From: UBA9611 sp965237595
GTDB taxonomy: Bacteria; Chloroflexota; Dehalococcoidia; Lucifugimonadales; UBA3495
Assembly: GCA_965237595.1 (NCBI GenBank)
Contig: CBDEFY010000004.1
Coordinates: forward strand, 248,001-312,000
Length of the DNA: 64,000 bases
Direction: 5' to 3'
The notes below the pieces were generated by a model. That model worked only from the letters and a program-made list of their open reading frames with translations. It did no database searches and was not told where the DNA came from. A program made the position numbers and the translations under genes. Of this stretch, positions 53,111 through 62,529 are shown in pieces. Each line of letters starts with the position of its first letter. Within the stretch, counting starts at the first letter, position 1.

Positions 53111-54829
53111 CTATTGTCTAAAAATCCTACCCGGCTTGAATGGACCCAAACCGACCGCCCATGAGTATCTGAGTTTTCCGTGTTTATTGATTCCAAAGAA
53201 TGAAGGTTCTTGAGTTTGTACAGATTCTAAAGTTTGTACGGAAACGGAATCGTCCGTAGTGGGCTTACTGTCAACGGGTATAGCCAAGGTGATGTCCACG
53301 TTGTCATTCCTGTCGATGATGACCTCTTCCACGAACATCTGCAGAAACTCCTTTCGCTGCTCGGGGGTCGACTCGTCCAGGCCCTGGCTCACCTTCCTCG
53401 CCCATGCAAAGACAGCCTCTGTCAGCCGTATTTTCTCAGCGTCGCTCGCCGCCCAGGCACGGTAATCGTCAAGCTTCGCCCGGACGTTCTCAAGTCGCTC
53501 GGTGATGAACTTGCGCTGATTGTCGAGTTGGGCCTCGGTGATCTTCCCAGACACGAACAGCGTGATGGCGCGTTCCTCTCTTGTTTGGGTGGTCCGCAGG
53601 TTTCGCTCAGCCAGGACGATCTGCTCCTCCAACCCGCCGGTCTCCTGAGAATCGAGGGGGATGATGCCGTCGACGATGAGGTTGGGGTTCTGGACTACCC
53701 GTTTCACCTCGCTCCATATCGGTTCCTCCAACTGCTCAGCCCGGATGTAGGGCCGCTCCCGGCAGGGTAGCCGGAGACTCTGCATCCCGTTGCATATGTA
53801 GTAGCGGCGAGGAGTGGGCAGGTCGTAGCGGTACTTCTTGCCGTTGCGAACGCTGGTGGTTTTCCACGTGGACCTTGCATGGAAGTTGCGTCCGCACTCG
53901 CCGCATCTCAGAAGGTGCTGCAACAGGTAGACCACCTTCGTATTCCTCTTGGCCCTGCTGCTCCGCTGCTTCTTCACCTTCTGCACCCGTTCCCAGGTCT
54001 CATCGTCGATTAGCTGCGGGAGCGGGATCTCAATCCAGGTGTCCCTCGGCTGGTCGTAGACCTTCATGCCGTCCTCAGTGGAGATGTGGCGGGACTTTCC
54101 GTAGACCCAGGTGCCCGTGTAGGTGGCATTCCCCAGAACGTGATGTACGTAGGACTGACGCCACATCGGCTTGCCGGTCTGGGTGGGGATTCCCTCGTCG
54201 GTCAGCCGCACGGCAATGGAGCGGGACCCCATGCCCTCATGAACGTACATGTGGAAGATGCGGCGCACAACTTCGGTCTGCCCTTCCACGACCTGGGGAC
54301 TGCCGTCGTCTCCGATGCGGTACCCATAGGGGAGGCCGCCCGTAGGCGCCCGCCCCTGCTTGGCCGTCCCACGCTTGCCCATGGTGGACCGCTCCCGGAA
54401 GTTGTCCAGCTCGATCTTGCCGATGGCCGCCATCAGGCCGAAGGTCTTCATGTCGACAGCGTCCAACACGGCTTCAAGGCGAATCTGGTGGGCCTCGACG
54501 ACCTCCATCAGGGCGGCGGCGGGGTATATGCCCCTGCTGAGGCGGTCGGACTTCCAGCACACGATGGTGTCGAAGCGTCCCTTCTTGGCGTCGGCCAGCA
54601 TCCTTTGGAACTCAGGGCGCTTCTTGGACCAGCCTCTGCCCACCTCCTGGTAGCGGGCGATGATGGTCAGCCCCTTGCTCTCGCAGTAGGCTTCCATGTC
54701 GCCTATCTGCTCGGCGATGGAGGTCTTATCCTCCCCGTCCTGGCTCTTGTCCGAGACGCGGGCGTAGATGGCTGCCCGATTCACCTCTGCCTTCCCTTTG
54801 GTGACTCTTCCAGGCACTACTGCCTCCAC
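53111..54829 (-). CDS. Large serine recombinase
   Basis: 572 codons. Resolvase domain: AAIYARVSDKSQDGEDKTSIAEQIGDMEAYCESKG (nucleophile Ser in ARVS), FDTIVCWKSDRLSRG, GKIELDNFRERSTMGKRG. Recombinase domain: GGLPYGYRIGDDGSPQVVEGQTEVVRRIFHMYV, then a zinc ribbon HLLRCGECGRNFHARS...YYICNGM, and a coiled C-terminal region (ERNLRTTQTREERAITLFVSGKITEAQLDNQR). Integrases of this type insert and excise phage-like or conjugative elements. The small genes at 52.1-53.0 kb may be part of its element. Complete length; start could be GTG 54829 or a GTG ~50 bases further in. Confidence 0.88.
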   Translation of the reverse strand: MEAVVPGRVTKGKAEVNRAAIYARVSDKSQDGEDKTSIAEQIGDMEAYCESKGLTIIARYQEVGRGWSKKRPEFQRMLADAKKGRFDTIVCWKSDRLSRGIYPAAALMEVVEAHQIRLEAVLDAVDMKTFGLMAAIGKIELDNFRERSTMGKRGTAKQGRAPTGGLPYGYRIGDDGSPQVVEGQTEVVRRIFHMYVHEGMGSRSIAVRLTDEGIPTQTGKPMWRQSYVHHVLGNATYTGTWVYGKSRHISTEDGMKVYDQPRDTWIEIPLPQLIDDETWERVQKVKKQRSSRAKRNTKVVYLLQHLLRCGECGRNFHARSTWKTTSVRNGKKYRYDLPTPRRYYICNGMQSLRLPCRERPYIRAEQLEEPIWSEVKRVVQNPNLIVDGIIPLDSQETGGLEEQIVLAERNLRTTQTREERAITLFVSGKITEAQLDNQRKFITERLENVRAKLDDYRAWAASDAEKIRLTEAVFAWARKVSQGLDESTPEQRKEFLQMFVEEVIIDRNDNVDITLAIPVDSKPTTDDSVSVQTLESVQTQEPSFFGINKHGKLRYSWAVGLGPFKPGRIFRQ

Positions 54830-55088
54830 CGTTGGCAGGCCCGGAGCCGGAGAAGTCGTCGTTTTCCTGGGCGAAAGTTCATGAAGGGCTAGTGAGGCCC
54901 ACCTTCTGCGGGTACCTCTCGGTACCCGGTGGTCCCGTCATCGAAATAGCCTCTCCTTCTCAGTGATCCGCTGCGCCTACAGTAGCCTGTACGTCTCGAC
55001 AAGTCTGTTCACAGGGCTTTTTTTGACACTCCAAAGCTGGCATGTGCATACTGATTTATGGGAGACCGTGATGTGCAGCGGGGGTCAC
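54830..55088. other. Intergenic region
   Basis: No gene recognised between the recombinase start and the IS256 left end. Confidence 0.4.
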
Positions 55089-56429
55089 GTCCCGTCAAGT
55101 GGTGTAAGAGTGCGGCATCCTGTTGATGTAGTTTAGGTGGGTGTCGCCTCCGCGAGATCGGCCTCTGGAAGAGCTTCGTTGAAGGTCAGCACGACAGGTG
55201 TGATGTATCGACGGCCGACGGCCCATTCGTCGTGCTGCTCAGCCAGGACGGCGCCAACGAGGCGGCGCACGGCCGGCCGGTTAGGGAAGATGCCCACCAC
55301 ATCGGTGCGTCGCCGGATCTCCTTGTTGAGACGCTCCTGTGGGTTGTTGGACCAGACCTTCTTCCAGTGGGCGAGTGGGAAGTTGGAGAAGGCCAGGAAG
55401 TCGGGTCCGGCCTCGTCCAGTAGAGAGGCGACCTGAGGGAACCGGTCCTGGAGTTGATCGGTCACCCTGTCGAGCTGGGCGTGTACCTCATCGGGGGAGG
55501 GTTGCTGGTAGATGGTGCGCACCATGGTGACTACCCATGGCTGGGCGCGCCTGGGGACCCGAGTGAGCAGGTTGGTCATGAAGTGGGTGCGGCACCGTTG
55601 CCAGCTGGCTCCGCCGAAGACTGCGGCGATGGCGCCTCGGAGTCCTTGATGAGCGTCCGATACCACCAGCTCCACCCCGCCGAGGCCCCTGGCGGACAGC
55701 GAGCGTAGGAAGGCCAGCCAGAAGGCGCCGTCTTCACTCGTACCCACGTCCATCCCGATGATCTCCCGCTTGCCCTCGCCATTGACCGCCGTTGCCACCA
55801 CCACGCTGACGTTGACGATCCTGCCGGCCTCCCTGACCTTCTGGGTCAGTGCGTCCAGCCACAGGTAGGGGTAGGGTCCACCGCCCAGCGGACGGCCCAT
55901 GAAGCTATCCACCACCACGTCCAGTTCCTGACAGATGCGCGACACCTGGCTCTTGGAGATACCCTCACACCCCAGGGCCTTGACCAGATCGTCCACCCGC
56001 CTTGTGGATACCCCTTCCACGTAGGCCTGCTGGATCACAGCCAGCAGAGCTCGCTCGCTGCGACGCCGTGGCTCCAGCAGGCTCGGGAAGTAGCTCCCTT
56101 CTCTGAGCTTCGGGATGTGCAGATCCATCGTCCCTACACGGGTATCCCACGCCCGGGACCGATACCCGTTGTGCTGGGTCACCCGCTCAGGGCTGCGTTC
56201 TCCATACTCAGCACCGATCCTCGATGACACCTCCGCATCCATGATCCCCTCTACCAGCACTCTCAGTGCCTCCCGTAGGAAGTCCACGTCGCGCAATAGC
56301 TCCAGCAGGTCCATCCTTTCCTTGACCACTGTTGTCCTCCTTTCTCGAGCTTTCTTCTTTGCCCGCTAAGGATGACGCGGTGGTCTCTCTTTCTCCAGAC
56401 CCTCTCCCTCTTACACCACTTCCTGGGAC
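55089..56429 (-). mobile_element. IS256-family element, 1341 bp
   Basis: Ends GTCCCGTCAAGTGGTGTAAG at 55089 and, reading inward from 56429, GTCCCAGGAAGTGGTGTAAG. It has one intact transposase gene. The expected 8-bp target duplication is not visible, so one flank may have been rearranged. Confidence 0.85.
55133..56329 (-). CDS. IS256 (Mutator-type) transposase
   Basis: 398 codons. DFLREALRVLVEGIMDAEVSSRIGAEYGERSPERVTQHNGYRSR at the N-terminus, then YPYLWLDALTQKVREAGRIVNVSVVVATAVNGEG (Asp), GVELVVSDAHQGLRGAIAAVFGGASWQRCRTHFMTNLLTRVP (Asp, with the C/H pair), and WSNNPQERLNKEIRRRTDVVGIFPN (Glu). Uninterrupted and full length; possibly active. Confidence 0.93.
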   Translation of the reverse strand: MVKERMDLLELLRDVDFLREALRVLVEGIMDAEVSSRIGAEYGERSPERVTQHNGYRSRAWDTRVGTMDLHIPKLREGSYFPSLLEPRRRSERALLAVIQQAYVEGVSTRRVDDLVKALGCEGISKSQVSRICQELDVVVDSFMGRPLGGGPYPYLWLDALTQKVREAGRIVNVSVVVATAVNGEGKREIIGMDVGTSEDGAFWLAFLRSLSARGLGGVELVVSDAHQGLRGAIAAVFGGASWQRCRTHFMTNLLTRVPRRAQPWVVTMVRTIYQQPSPDEVHAQLDRVTDQLQDRFPQVASLLDEAGPDFLAFSNFPLAHWKKVWSNNPQERLNKEIRRRTDVVGIFPNRPAVRRLVGAVLAEQHDEWAVGRRYITPVVLTFNEALPEADLAEATPT

Positions 56430-56675
56430 TCTACTGCAGCGGGCCAGAGCGGCCCAGGTGGGCCTATTGATGAGGTCCTACCGCGAGTCCTTTTCCCCGG
56501 GAGGCGGTCGGCGGAGGCTGACGCAGGAAGCCCTGTTGGAGCGGATGGGGTCGGTGGACAGTGACTACGCGGAGCGGTACAGCCACGCGACCGTCTCGCG
56601 ATGGGAATCCGGCGGCACCCGCCCCACTCTCCAGCGGCTCAAGGTATTTGGCAGAGCCCTCGACCTGTCGCGGAC
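56430..56675 (+). pseudogene. XRE-family regulator, N-terminal fragment
   Basis: RARAAQVGLLMRSYRESFSPGGGRRRLTQEALLERMGSVDSDYAERYSHATVSRWESGGTRPTLQRLKVFGRALDLSRTEV. Clear HTH_3 fold (LTQEALLERM...SHATVSRWESG). The 5' end is replaced by the IS256 end, the 3' end by IS3 copy B. Confidence 0.7.
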
Positions 56676-56689
56676 TGAGGTGGACCCAA

Positions 56690-57636
56690 TCAGTTGGACA
56701 GGTTTGGTGCAAAACTAAGTGAGAGTTCCGCCGTCTTTCCAAGGTCTGAGAACGCTCCGTTCGGTGCCCGTTTCCCATTGATTGACCGTTCATCTGATGG
56801 CGCCAAGTCTCCTTTGAACACCTCAGCCGGTGTCCGGTAGCCCAAGGCCTGGTGGGGTCTTTGGTTGTTGTAGAAGCTGAAGTATGCGTCAAGCCCGGCC
56901 TTGGCTTCTCGCCCGTTGGAGTAGGCTTTCAGGTAGACCTCCTCGTACTTAACCGTGCGCCACAGCCGCTCCAACAAGATGTTGTCGGTGTAGCGTCCCT
57001 TCCCGTCCATGCTGATTCTCACTCCGTGCTGCTCTAGGAGACCGGTAAAGGCTTCGCCGGTGAACTGGCTGCCCTGGTCGGTGTTGAAGACCTCTGGCTT
57101 CCCCTTGCCAAGCGCTTCCTCCAATGTCTCGACACAGAAATCAGCATCCAAGGTGTTGGAAAGACGCCAGGCCACCACGTACCGCGTGTACCAATCCATG
57201 ATGGCCACCAGGTATAAGAAACCCTTGGCCATGGGGATGTAGGTGATGTCGGCGGCCCACACCTGATTTGGTCTGGTGATCTCCATGCCGCTCAGGAGGT
57301 AGGGATACACCTTGTGCCCTGGCCCCGGCTTGCTGGTCCGGGGCCACCGGTAGATGGCACGTAGTCCCATGGTCCGCATCAGACGCTGGACCCGCTTCCG
57401 GTTCACCCTGTGGACCTTGAGTGCCCAGCCAGACCCTCATGCGCCGCGACCCGTAGAAGGGGGTACTTAGGTACTGGTGGTCCATCGCCTTCATCACGGT
57501 CAGGTTCTCCAAGCAAGTCCCCTTGCGCCGGTAGTTTAGGCTGGACCTGCTGATGCTCAGTAAGGCGCACTGTCTCACTGTGGACAAGGCTGGGTGCCGC
57601 CGGTCCACCATCGTCCCGCCGCCGCTCCCGGCTCAT
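56690..57636 (-). pseudogene. IS3 OrfB (copy B), frameshifted
   Basis: Near-identical to the OrfB at 20066. An extra base near 57415 separates YGSRRMRVWLGTQG from VNRKRVQRLMRTMG; a second lesion just after the start codon (MSRERRRD...) breaks the N-terminus. The catalytic core downstream (VWAADITYIP, FNTDQGSQFTG, LLERLWRTVKYEEV) is intact from ATG 57406. Confidence 0.85.
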
Positions 57637-57918
57637 GGACCGAGCCTCTCCGCCAAGAAATCCCGCTCAACCTTCAGTTGGCCGATCTGCTGATAGAGCC
57701 GGGCAACAAGGACCGCATCGCTCTTCTGGCGTTTGTCTTGGTTCCCACCAAAGACGCCGACCGCTCCTTCCAACAAGGACTTCTTCCAGGCCTGGATCTG
57801 CCCGGGATGGACCTCGTAGGGGGCGGCCAGTTGGGCCACCGTCCTCTTCACCCTTCACCGCTTCCAGGGCCACCTTGGCCTTGAATGTTGGGCTGTGCTT
57901 CCTCCGCTCTTTTGACAT
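57633..57918 (-). pseudogene. IS3 OrfA (copy B), frameshifted
   Basis: MSKERRKHSPTFKAKVALEAVKGEE, then a one-base gain (GAAGAGG for GAAGAG) shifts the frame; the native frame continues TVAQLAAPYEVHPGQIQAWKKSLLEGAVGVFGGNQDKRQKSD. Confidence 0.85.
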
Positions 57919-58008
57919 GTCCCACTCCTCCCTCACAGCAACAGCTGTGGCTATTTTAGGAGCAGAACTCTCACTTAACCACCCGTCCGAATTTCCGGGT
58001 CCACCTCA

Positions 58009-58541
58009 GCCATCATGGATTGGTACACGCGGTACGTGGTGGCCTGGCGTCTTTCCAACACCTTGGATGCTGATTTCTGTGTCGAGACATTGGAGGAAGC
58101 GCTTGGCAAGGGGAAGCCAGAGGTCTTCAACACCGACCAGGGCAGCCAGTTCACCGGCGAAGCCTTTACCGGTCTCCTAGAGCAGCACGGAGTGAGAATC
58201 AGCATGGACGGGAAGGGACGCTACACCGACAACATCTTGTTGGAGCGGCTGTGGCGCACGGTTAAGTACGAGGAGGTCTACCTGAAAGCCTACTCCAACG
58301 GGCGAGAAGCCAAGGCCGGGCTTGACGCATACTTCAGCTTCTACAACAACCAAAGACCCCCACCAGGCCTTGGGCTACCGGACACCGGCTGAGGTGTTCA
58401 AAGGAGACTTGGCGCCATCAGATGAACGGTCAATCAATGGGAAAACGGGCACCGAACGGAGCGTTCTCAGACCTTGGAAAGACGGCGGAACTCCCACTTA
58501 GTTTTTGCACCAAACCTGTCCAACTGATTGGGTCCACCTCA
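58009..58541 (+). mobile_element. IS3 element copy C, 3' part only
   Basis: Begins inside orfB at AIMDWYTRYVVAW, exactly abutting the left end of copy B, and runs to the right inverted repeat. Versus copy A it has +1 gains in a C-run (near 58360), an A-run (near 58442) and a T-run (near 58503). Encodes a truncated, frameshifted integrase C-terminus. Confidence 0.88.
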
Positions 58542-58562
58542 GACAGAGGTAGCCGGTCTCAT

Positions 58563-60090
58563 CCCATATTTCCCAGTTAGGATAACAGTGTGATGCGGTA
58601 TATAGGCAACGTTCTTGCTTTTGTAGTCGTCTCATGAACTTTTCACCAACATCTCGGCTATAATACATTCATTAGAATAGTAAGATTCTTCAGATAGCGT
58701 AACAACCCCGGAGGCACCTGATGGGTGACGGCGACAAAACCCCTCTCCGGCTCCAGTTCAACCCCAAAGTCCGTCTGGAGTTTCACGGTGCCACCATCAC
58801 TTCCGATGCCGGACTCTTGCCCATTCGAGAGCTGGATGATGCCCTGGGCCTTACCCATATTGCTGCCGACTATCTCCAGGAAAGCCGCTCCGGTCGCAAC
58901 ATCCGACACCACCTCGTCCCGCTGCTCAGACAGTCCATCTACAGCCGCTTGGCCGGCTACGATGACACCAATGATGCCGAACGCCTTTCCCAAGACCCAG
59001 CCATGAGAGTCGTCGTGGGCTGGCAAGGATCAGACCGGAACGCCGCCAGCACCAACACCGTGAGCCGCTTTGAAACTGAAACTCTGACCCAACAGGACAA
59101 CCTGCAGGGGCTGGCACGAATGAATCCCCAATGGGTGGAAGATGCTATGGCCCATACTCCACACCAGCGAGTGATTCTGGACATGGACAGCTCGGAGAGT
59201 CCAGTGCATGGCCATCAGGAGGGTGCCGCCTACAATGGGCACTTCGAGTGTGTCTGCTATCATCCCCTCTTTCTATTCAACCAGTTCGGCGATTGTGAAG
59301 GAGCGACGCTACGCCCCGGCAACGTCCATAGCGCCGAGGGCTGGCAGGAACTCCTTGAGCCGGTGGTGAAAAGATACCAGAGGAAGGGACGGCGGCTGTT
59401 GTTCCGGGGTGATGCCGCCTTTGGCAAGCCAGAGGTGTACGAGTACTTGGAACAAGAGATGATTGGGTACGCCATCCGGCTTTCAGCTAACGCGGTACTT
59501 CAGAGAGAAATCGCGCACCTGCTGGTACGACCTGCCGACTGGTCTTCCAGGAGGCCGATCGTCTCCTACTACGACTTCACTTACCAGGCCCAGAGCTGGA
59601 GTATTTCCCGGCGAGTAGTAGCCAAGGTGGAGTGGCATCAGGGGGAGTTATTTCCCAGGGTAGGCTTCATCGTGACCAACCTGAGCTATCCACCCAAAGG
59701 CATAGTCCGCTTTTACAATGGCCGTGGCACAGCGGAGCAGTGGATCAAGGAGGGCAAGTACGCCCTGAACTGGACCAGACTGTCCTGTCACAAGTTCGTG
59801 GCCAACCAGGCGAGGCTATGGCTGTTCGTTCTGGCGTACAATCTGGGAAACTTCATGAGAAGGTTGGCTTTGCCGGAGGATATGAAGCATTGGACTCTGA
59901 CCAGTCTTCAGACTAGGCTGATCAAGACGGGTGGGCGACTGGTACGCCATGCCAGGAGGATGGTGTTTCAGCTTGCCGAGGTGCTGGTGACCAGGGAAAT
60001 GCTCACCGGGATACTAGAACGGATCAGCCGGCTTCGGCTGGCACCTGGCTAGCTTGCTTTGAGAGCACCGGTATTTAGGACAGTTATGGG
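58563..60090 (+). mobile_element. Intact IS1380 element, 1528 bp
   Basis: Ends CCCATATTTCCCAGTTAGG and, reading inward from 60090, CCCATAACTGTCCTAAATAC. Encodes a full transposase. Reference copy for 48677-50230 and 41815-42261. Confidence 0.88.
58721..60052 (+). CDS. IS1380 transposase
   Basis: 443 codons. LQFNPKVRLEFHGATITSDAGLLPIRELDDALGLT and SIYSRLAGYDDTNDAERLSQDPAMRVVVG form the IS1380 N-terminus. The DDE residues sit in QRVILDMDSSESPVHGHQEGAAYNGHFECVCYHPL, RLLFRGDAAFGKPEVYEYLE and GRGTAEQWIKEGKYALNWTRLSCH (Glu). C-terminus HWTLTSLQTRLIKTGGRLVRHARRMVFQLAEV. GGAGGC precedes the ATG. Complete and probably active. Confidence 0.92.
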   Translation: MGDGDKTPLRLQFNPKVRLEFHGATITSDAGLLPIRELDDALGLTHIAADYLQESRSGRNIRHHLVPLLRQSIYSRLAGYDDTNDAERLSQDPAMRVVVGWQGSDRNAASTNTVSRFETETLTQQDNLQGLARMNPQWVEDAMAHTPHQRVILDMDSSESPVHGHQEGAAYNGHFECVCYHPLFLFNQFGDCEGATLRPGNVHSAEGWQELLEPVVKRYQRKGRRLLFRGDAAFGKPEVYEYLEQEMIGYAIRLSANAVLQREIAHLLVRPADWSSRRPIVSYYDFTYQAQSWSISRRVVAKVEWHQGELFPRVGFIVTNLSYPPKGIVRFYNGRGTAEQWIKEGKYALNWTRLSCHKFVANQARLWLFVLAYNLGNFMRRLALPEDMKHWTLTSLQTRLIKTGGRLVRHARRMVFQLAEVLVTREMLTGILERISRLRLAPG

Positions 60091-60300
60091 GTCGTCAAGA
60101 GTAAATGGGCCGCCACGAGGGAGACGCTTGGGCAAGGGCAGAGGATTTGGAATTTCTACGCTCGTTAGGACGATGGATATCCTATGAGAGTGGAGCAATT
60201 GAGTGAATCGGAGCGCAGTTGACGCGCTCAGGATACCGTACTATAGTTCCCGCCGCACAGGATGACACCGGTTCAGGGAAATCAGGTTGATCTGGGAAAT
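60091..60300. other. Gene-free stretch
   Basis: No gene. Its first ~80 bases share words with 50230-50335 (GAGTAA, GATTTGGAAT, TTCTACG, GACGATGGA), which bears on the hybrid junction there. Confidence 0.4.
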
Positions 60301-60630
60301 TCAGGCTAAGAGGGGTTCCAGGAACGAGTATGCGACAGTCATTTCACGACTGGAGATGATGCCGCCAGGTTTCAAGATCCTCTTCACCTCGGCCAGTACA
60401 GCCTGTGTATCCAGAACGTGCATGAGAACGGCATGGCAGTGGGCTGCATCGAAGGAGTCATCTTCGAAGGGAAGGTCAGTCACACCGCCGACGTGGAATG
60501 TCGGGTTCTCGTGTCCACCTGCCCCGGCGACAGATCGGGCCAGACTAATCTGCCACTCTTCCATGAGCGGTCCTTGTACTGAACGCAACCCCACCCACCT
60601 CGGCGCAACATCCAGGTATCCCTAGAAGCG
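60301..60630 (-). pseudogene. SAM-dependent methyltransferase fragment
   Basis: GYLDVAPRWVGLRSVQGPLMEEWQISLARSVAG, then NPTFHVGGVTDLPFEDDSFDAAHCHAVLMHVLDTQAVLAEVKRILKPGGIISSREM: the middle of a class I methyltransferase (acidic LDVAP loop, FDAAHCHAVLMH, LKPGG). Motif I and the C-terminal half are missing. Confidence 0.7.
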
Positions 60631-60644
60631 TAGCCCCCTGGGGT

Positions 60645-60989
60645 CTAGCTGGAGTCCTGATTCAGCTTCGTGAACAAGTCCCGCCACCACCCCTTGCCCT
60701 GGGTACCGAAGCCGGACCGTACTCGGACGACTCCGTTTCTATCTATGGCGATTTTCGTTGACTGGCTTGTTACTCGGTAGGAACGGATGGTATCCGAGGC
60801 GGTCACGGCCATTGGGAAGGTATACCCTTGCGAATCTCTATATGATCTGATCTTCTCCAACCCCTCGTTGGGGTCGGTGCCCACAGCCACAACTGCCACG
60901 TCACCGAACTGGCTTGTCAACTCATGCAGCGTCCGTAACTCGGCGCGGCAGTGGGGTCACCAGGTGGCAAAGAAATAGAGGATAAAGGC
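60645..60989 (-). CDS. Redoxin/thioredoxin-like protein with UGA at the active site, 5'-truncated
   Basis: AFILYFFATW-(UGA)-PHCRAELRTLHELTSQFGDVAVVAVGTDPNEGLEKIRSYRDSQGYTFPMAVTASDTIRSYRVTSQSTKIAIDRNGVV, a TlpA/AhpC-type thioredoxin fold. UGA (60957-60959) replaces the first cysteine of the C-P-H-C redox motif, the classical position of selenocysteine. Immediately downstream lies a stem-loop (60925-60950) that fits bacterial SECIS rules. The reading frame opens only 10 codons before the UGA, after another TGA, and the expected N-terminal ~40 residues are absent, so this is a fragment of the original gene. Without selenocysteine decoding it would be a nonsense mutant. Confidence 0.65.
60925..60950 (-). 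promoter_or_regulatory. SECIS-like hairpin
   Basis: On the minus strand: TGC-c-GCGCCG, loop AGTTA, CGG-a-CGC-t-GCA. The stem is about nine base pairs with one mismatch and one bulge. The apical loop begins 16 nt after UGA and has G as its second base, as bacterial SECIS models require. Confidence 0.5.
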
Positions 60990-61226
60990 TCATATTGCTG
61001 GCAGGGCTGGCGACTGACTTTCGAGCGGCCTTGGGTCACGTCACCGGGAGCGATGGTGACAGGGCCATTGGCAATGGCGCAACGCCTGACCCGAGATCTG
61101 CCCCCTACGTTGCGGCCGACGCCGAAGCTTCGAAAACCGAAAGCACCCCGTCAATCCTCAGGGCCGCAGCGCGTTTTGGGTTTCTAAGGGTCCTGCCGCT
61201 CGGGATGTGCATAGTTTGGTGGGTAT

Positions 61227-62048
61227 GTGCTGTCGTTCTACGGCTGGAACAACGCCTGGATGCCCACGGCGTACGTCGCTTTCGCAATTGGGATCGTATT
61301 AGTGCAGGGATTCTTGCTGCCGGACCGTGGAGCTCCCTTCAGGGAGTTCTTCTGGGTTTCGCTGTTCTTCCTGTTGACCACGCCCCTGCTGCAGTTCGCC
61401 TCGACACGCGTGGACCACTACAACTTCCACACGATTGGGAACCTTGCTGGCACCCAGATACCCTACATGCTGGCGCTTCTCCTGAACCTGGTGGTCGCAT
61501 CTGCAGCCGGGCTGATGTTCCAGCTGCTATGGAAACGGCAGTACGCGGGCGACAGCGACAGGAGCAGCGCCCTCCAGCGGGCGGCCTGGGTGGCACTGCC
61601 GCCGGTCATCTCCGTGTACGCTGTTGTCGTTGTCGTCACCAACAGTTCGGTATCGATACAGCTGGCGGTCCTGTTGCCAGTGCTGGCTGCTGTCTTCACC
61701 GCATTGCTGGTCTTGCGCGACCCCGCCTTCAACCCCAGCGAGCGCGACAGGCTGTTCCTGCTCTCGACGACGTCGGCCTTGGCCATGATCTCGGGAGCCT
61801 TGGGGATAGTTACCATGCTGGCGATATACCTGTCGCCGGACCTGCCGCGCGTTCTGCCGGACCACAACCTGCTGCGCTCCTGGGAAATCAATTTCGCAGA
61901 GTTGGGCCTTAGCCGAGAAGAGGCGCTGGACGGGTTGAACTTGGGATACATGTGGCACGCGATCTGGGTCTTCGCCTTCATGTTCTTTGTTGTCGGCGGC
62001 AGACTGATTGTGTCCATCTACCGGATTGATGGCGGCCGACGACGATGA
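61227..62048 (+). CDS. Polytopic membrane protein of unknown function
   Basis: 273 codons from GTG 61227 (GGTGGG upstream). About seven hydrophobic spans, for example TAYVAFAIGIVLVQGFLL, EFFWVSLFFLLTTPLLQFA, MLALLLNLVVASAAGLMFQLL, AWVALPPVISVYAVVVVV, LAVLLPVLAAVFTALLVL, AMISGALGIVTMLAIYL and AIWVFAFMFFVVGGRLIV. Loops are short; there is a conserved-looking STRVDHYNFHTIGNLAGTQIPY. Not recognised. The N-terminus starts right at the first span, and an in-frame stop lies just upstream, so it could be slightly truncated. Confidence 0.65.
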   Translation: MLSFYGWNNAWMPTAYVAFAIGIVLVQGFLLPDRGAPFREFFWVSLFFLLTTPLLQFASTRVDHYNFHTIGNLAGTQIPYMLALLLNLVVASAAGLMFQLLWKRQYAGDSDRSSALQRAAWVALPPVISVYAVVVVVTNSSVSIQLAVLLPVLAAVFTALLVLRDPAFNPSERDRLFLLSTTSALAMISGALGIVTMLAIYLSPDLPRVLPDHNLLRSWEINFAELGLSREEALDGLNLGYMWHAIWVFAFMFFVVGGRLIVSIYRIDGGRRR

Positions 62049-62529
62049 GGACCCTGGGACAGAGGAGGAGAAGAAGCCCCACCAACGTAGCCCCGGGGGG
62101 CTCTACGGCTTCGTAGACTGCTTCCTGGCCGTCCGAGTCCAGAATGCCTTCACGCCCTAGCTCTACGAGCAGCTTCCCGTGGAAGTGCTCCTCATTGAGC
62201 GCTTGACGCCATATGGCGCACTGGCTACAGTATAGCTACCACCCCTATCGCTTCGCCGGTAGGGTCGAGACCGCCTCGTAGGGCGGCCTCTGTCTTTGTT
62301 GGGGAGCAACGGTTGATCAACAACATCAAAATAGACGGCTTCGATCTCTAATACCGCACCCTCAAGGACACCCCCTCAAGACCAGAGGATACCACCCGCG
62401 CTGACTGGCTCAGCCTCCCCGTTTCCGTCTCCAGGGCGAGCGCCCTTCAGGGGACTCTACGGACGCGGGTTCGAACCGTAGGCCCAGGTATACAGCCGAT
62501 TCATTCGGCAACTCCAGGCGGGAAGACAG
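62049..62529. other. Gene-free stretch
   Basis: No gene. GGGTTCGAACCGTAGG near 62466 looks like a tRNA T-arm but lacks the rest of a tRNA. Confidence 0.4.

Larger units (their letters stand above)
56676..58008 (-). mobile_element. IS3 element copy B, frameshifted
   Basis: Same element as copy A (19695-21024) with both inverted ends. Three extra bases account for the length difference; each lies in or next to a short homopolymer and breaks orfA or orfB. Left flank GAC (56673-56675) matches the base triplet after copy C (58542-58544). Confidence 0.88.

Noticed and set aside
62455..62495. tRNA-like T-arm (GGTTCGAACC)
   Set aside because: No acceptor stem, anticodon arm or D-arm can be folded from the surrounding sequence; the 5-bp T-stem is also poor.
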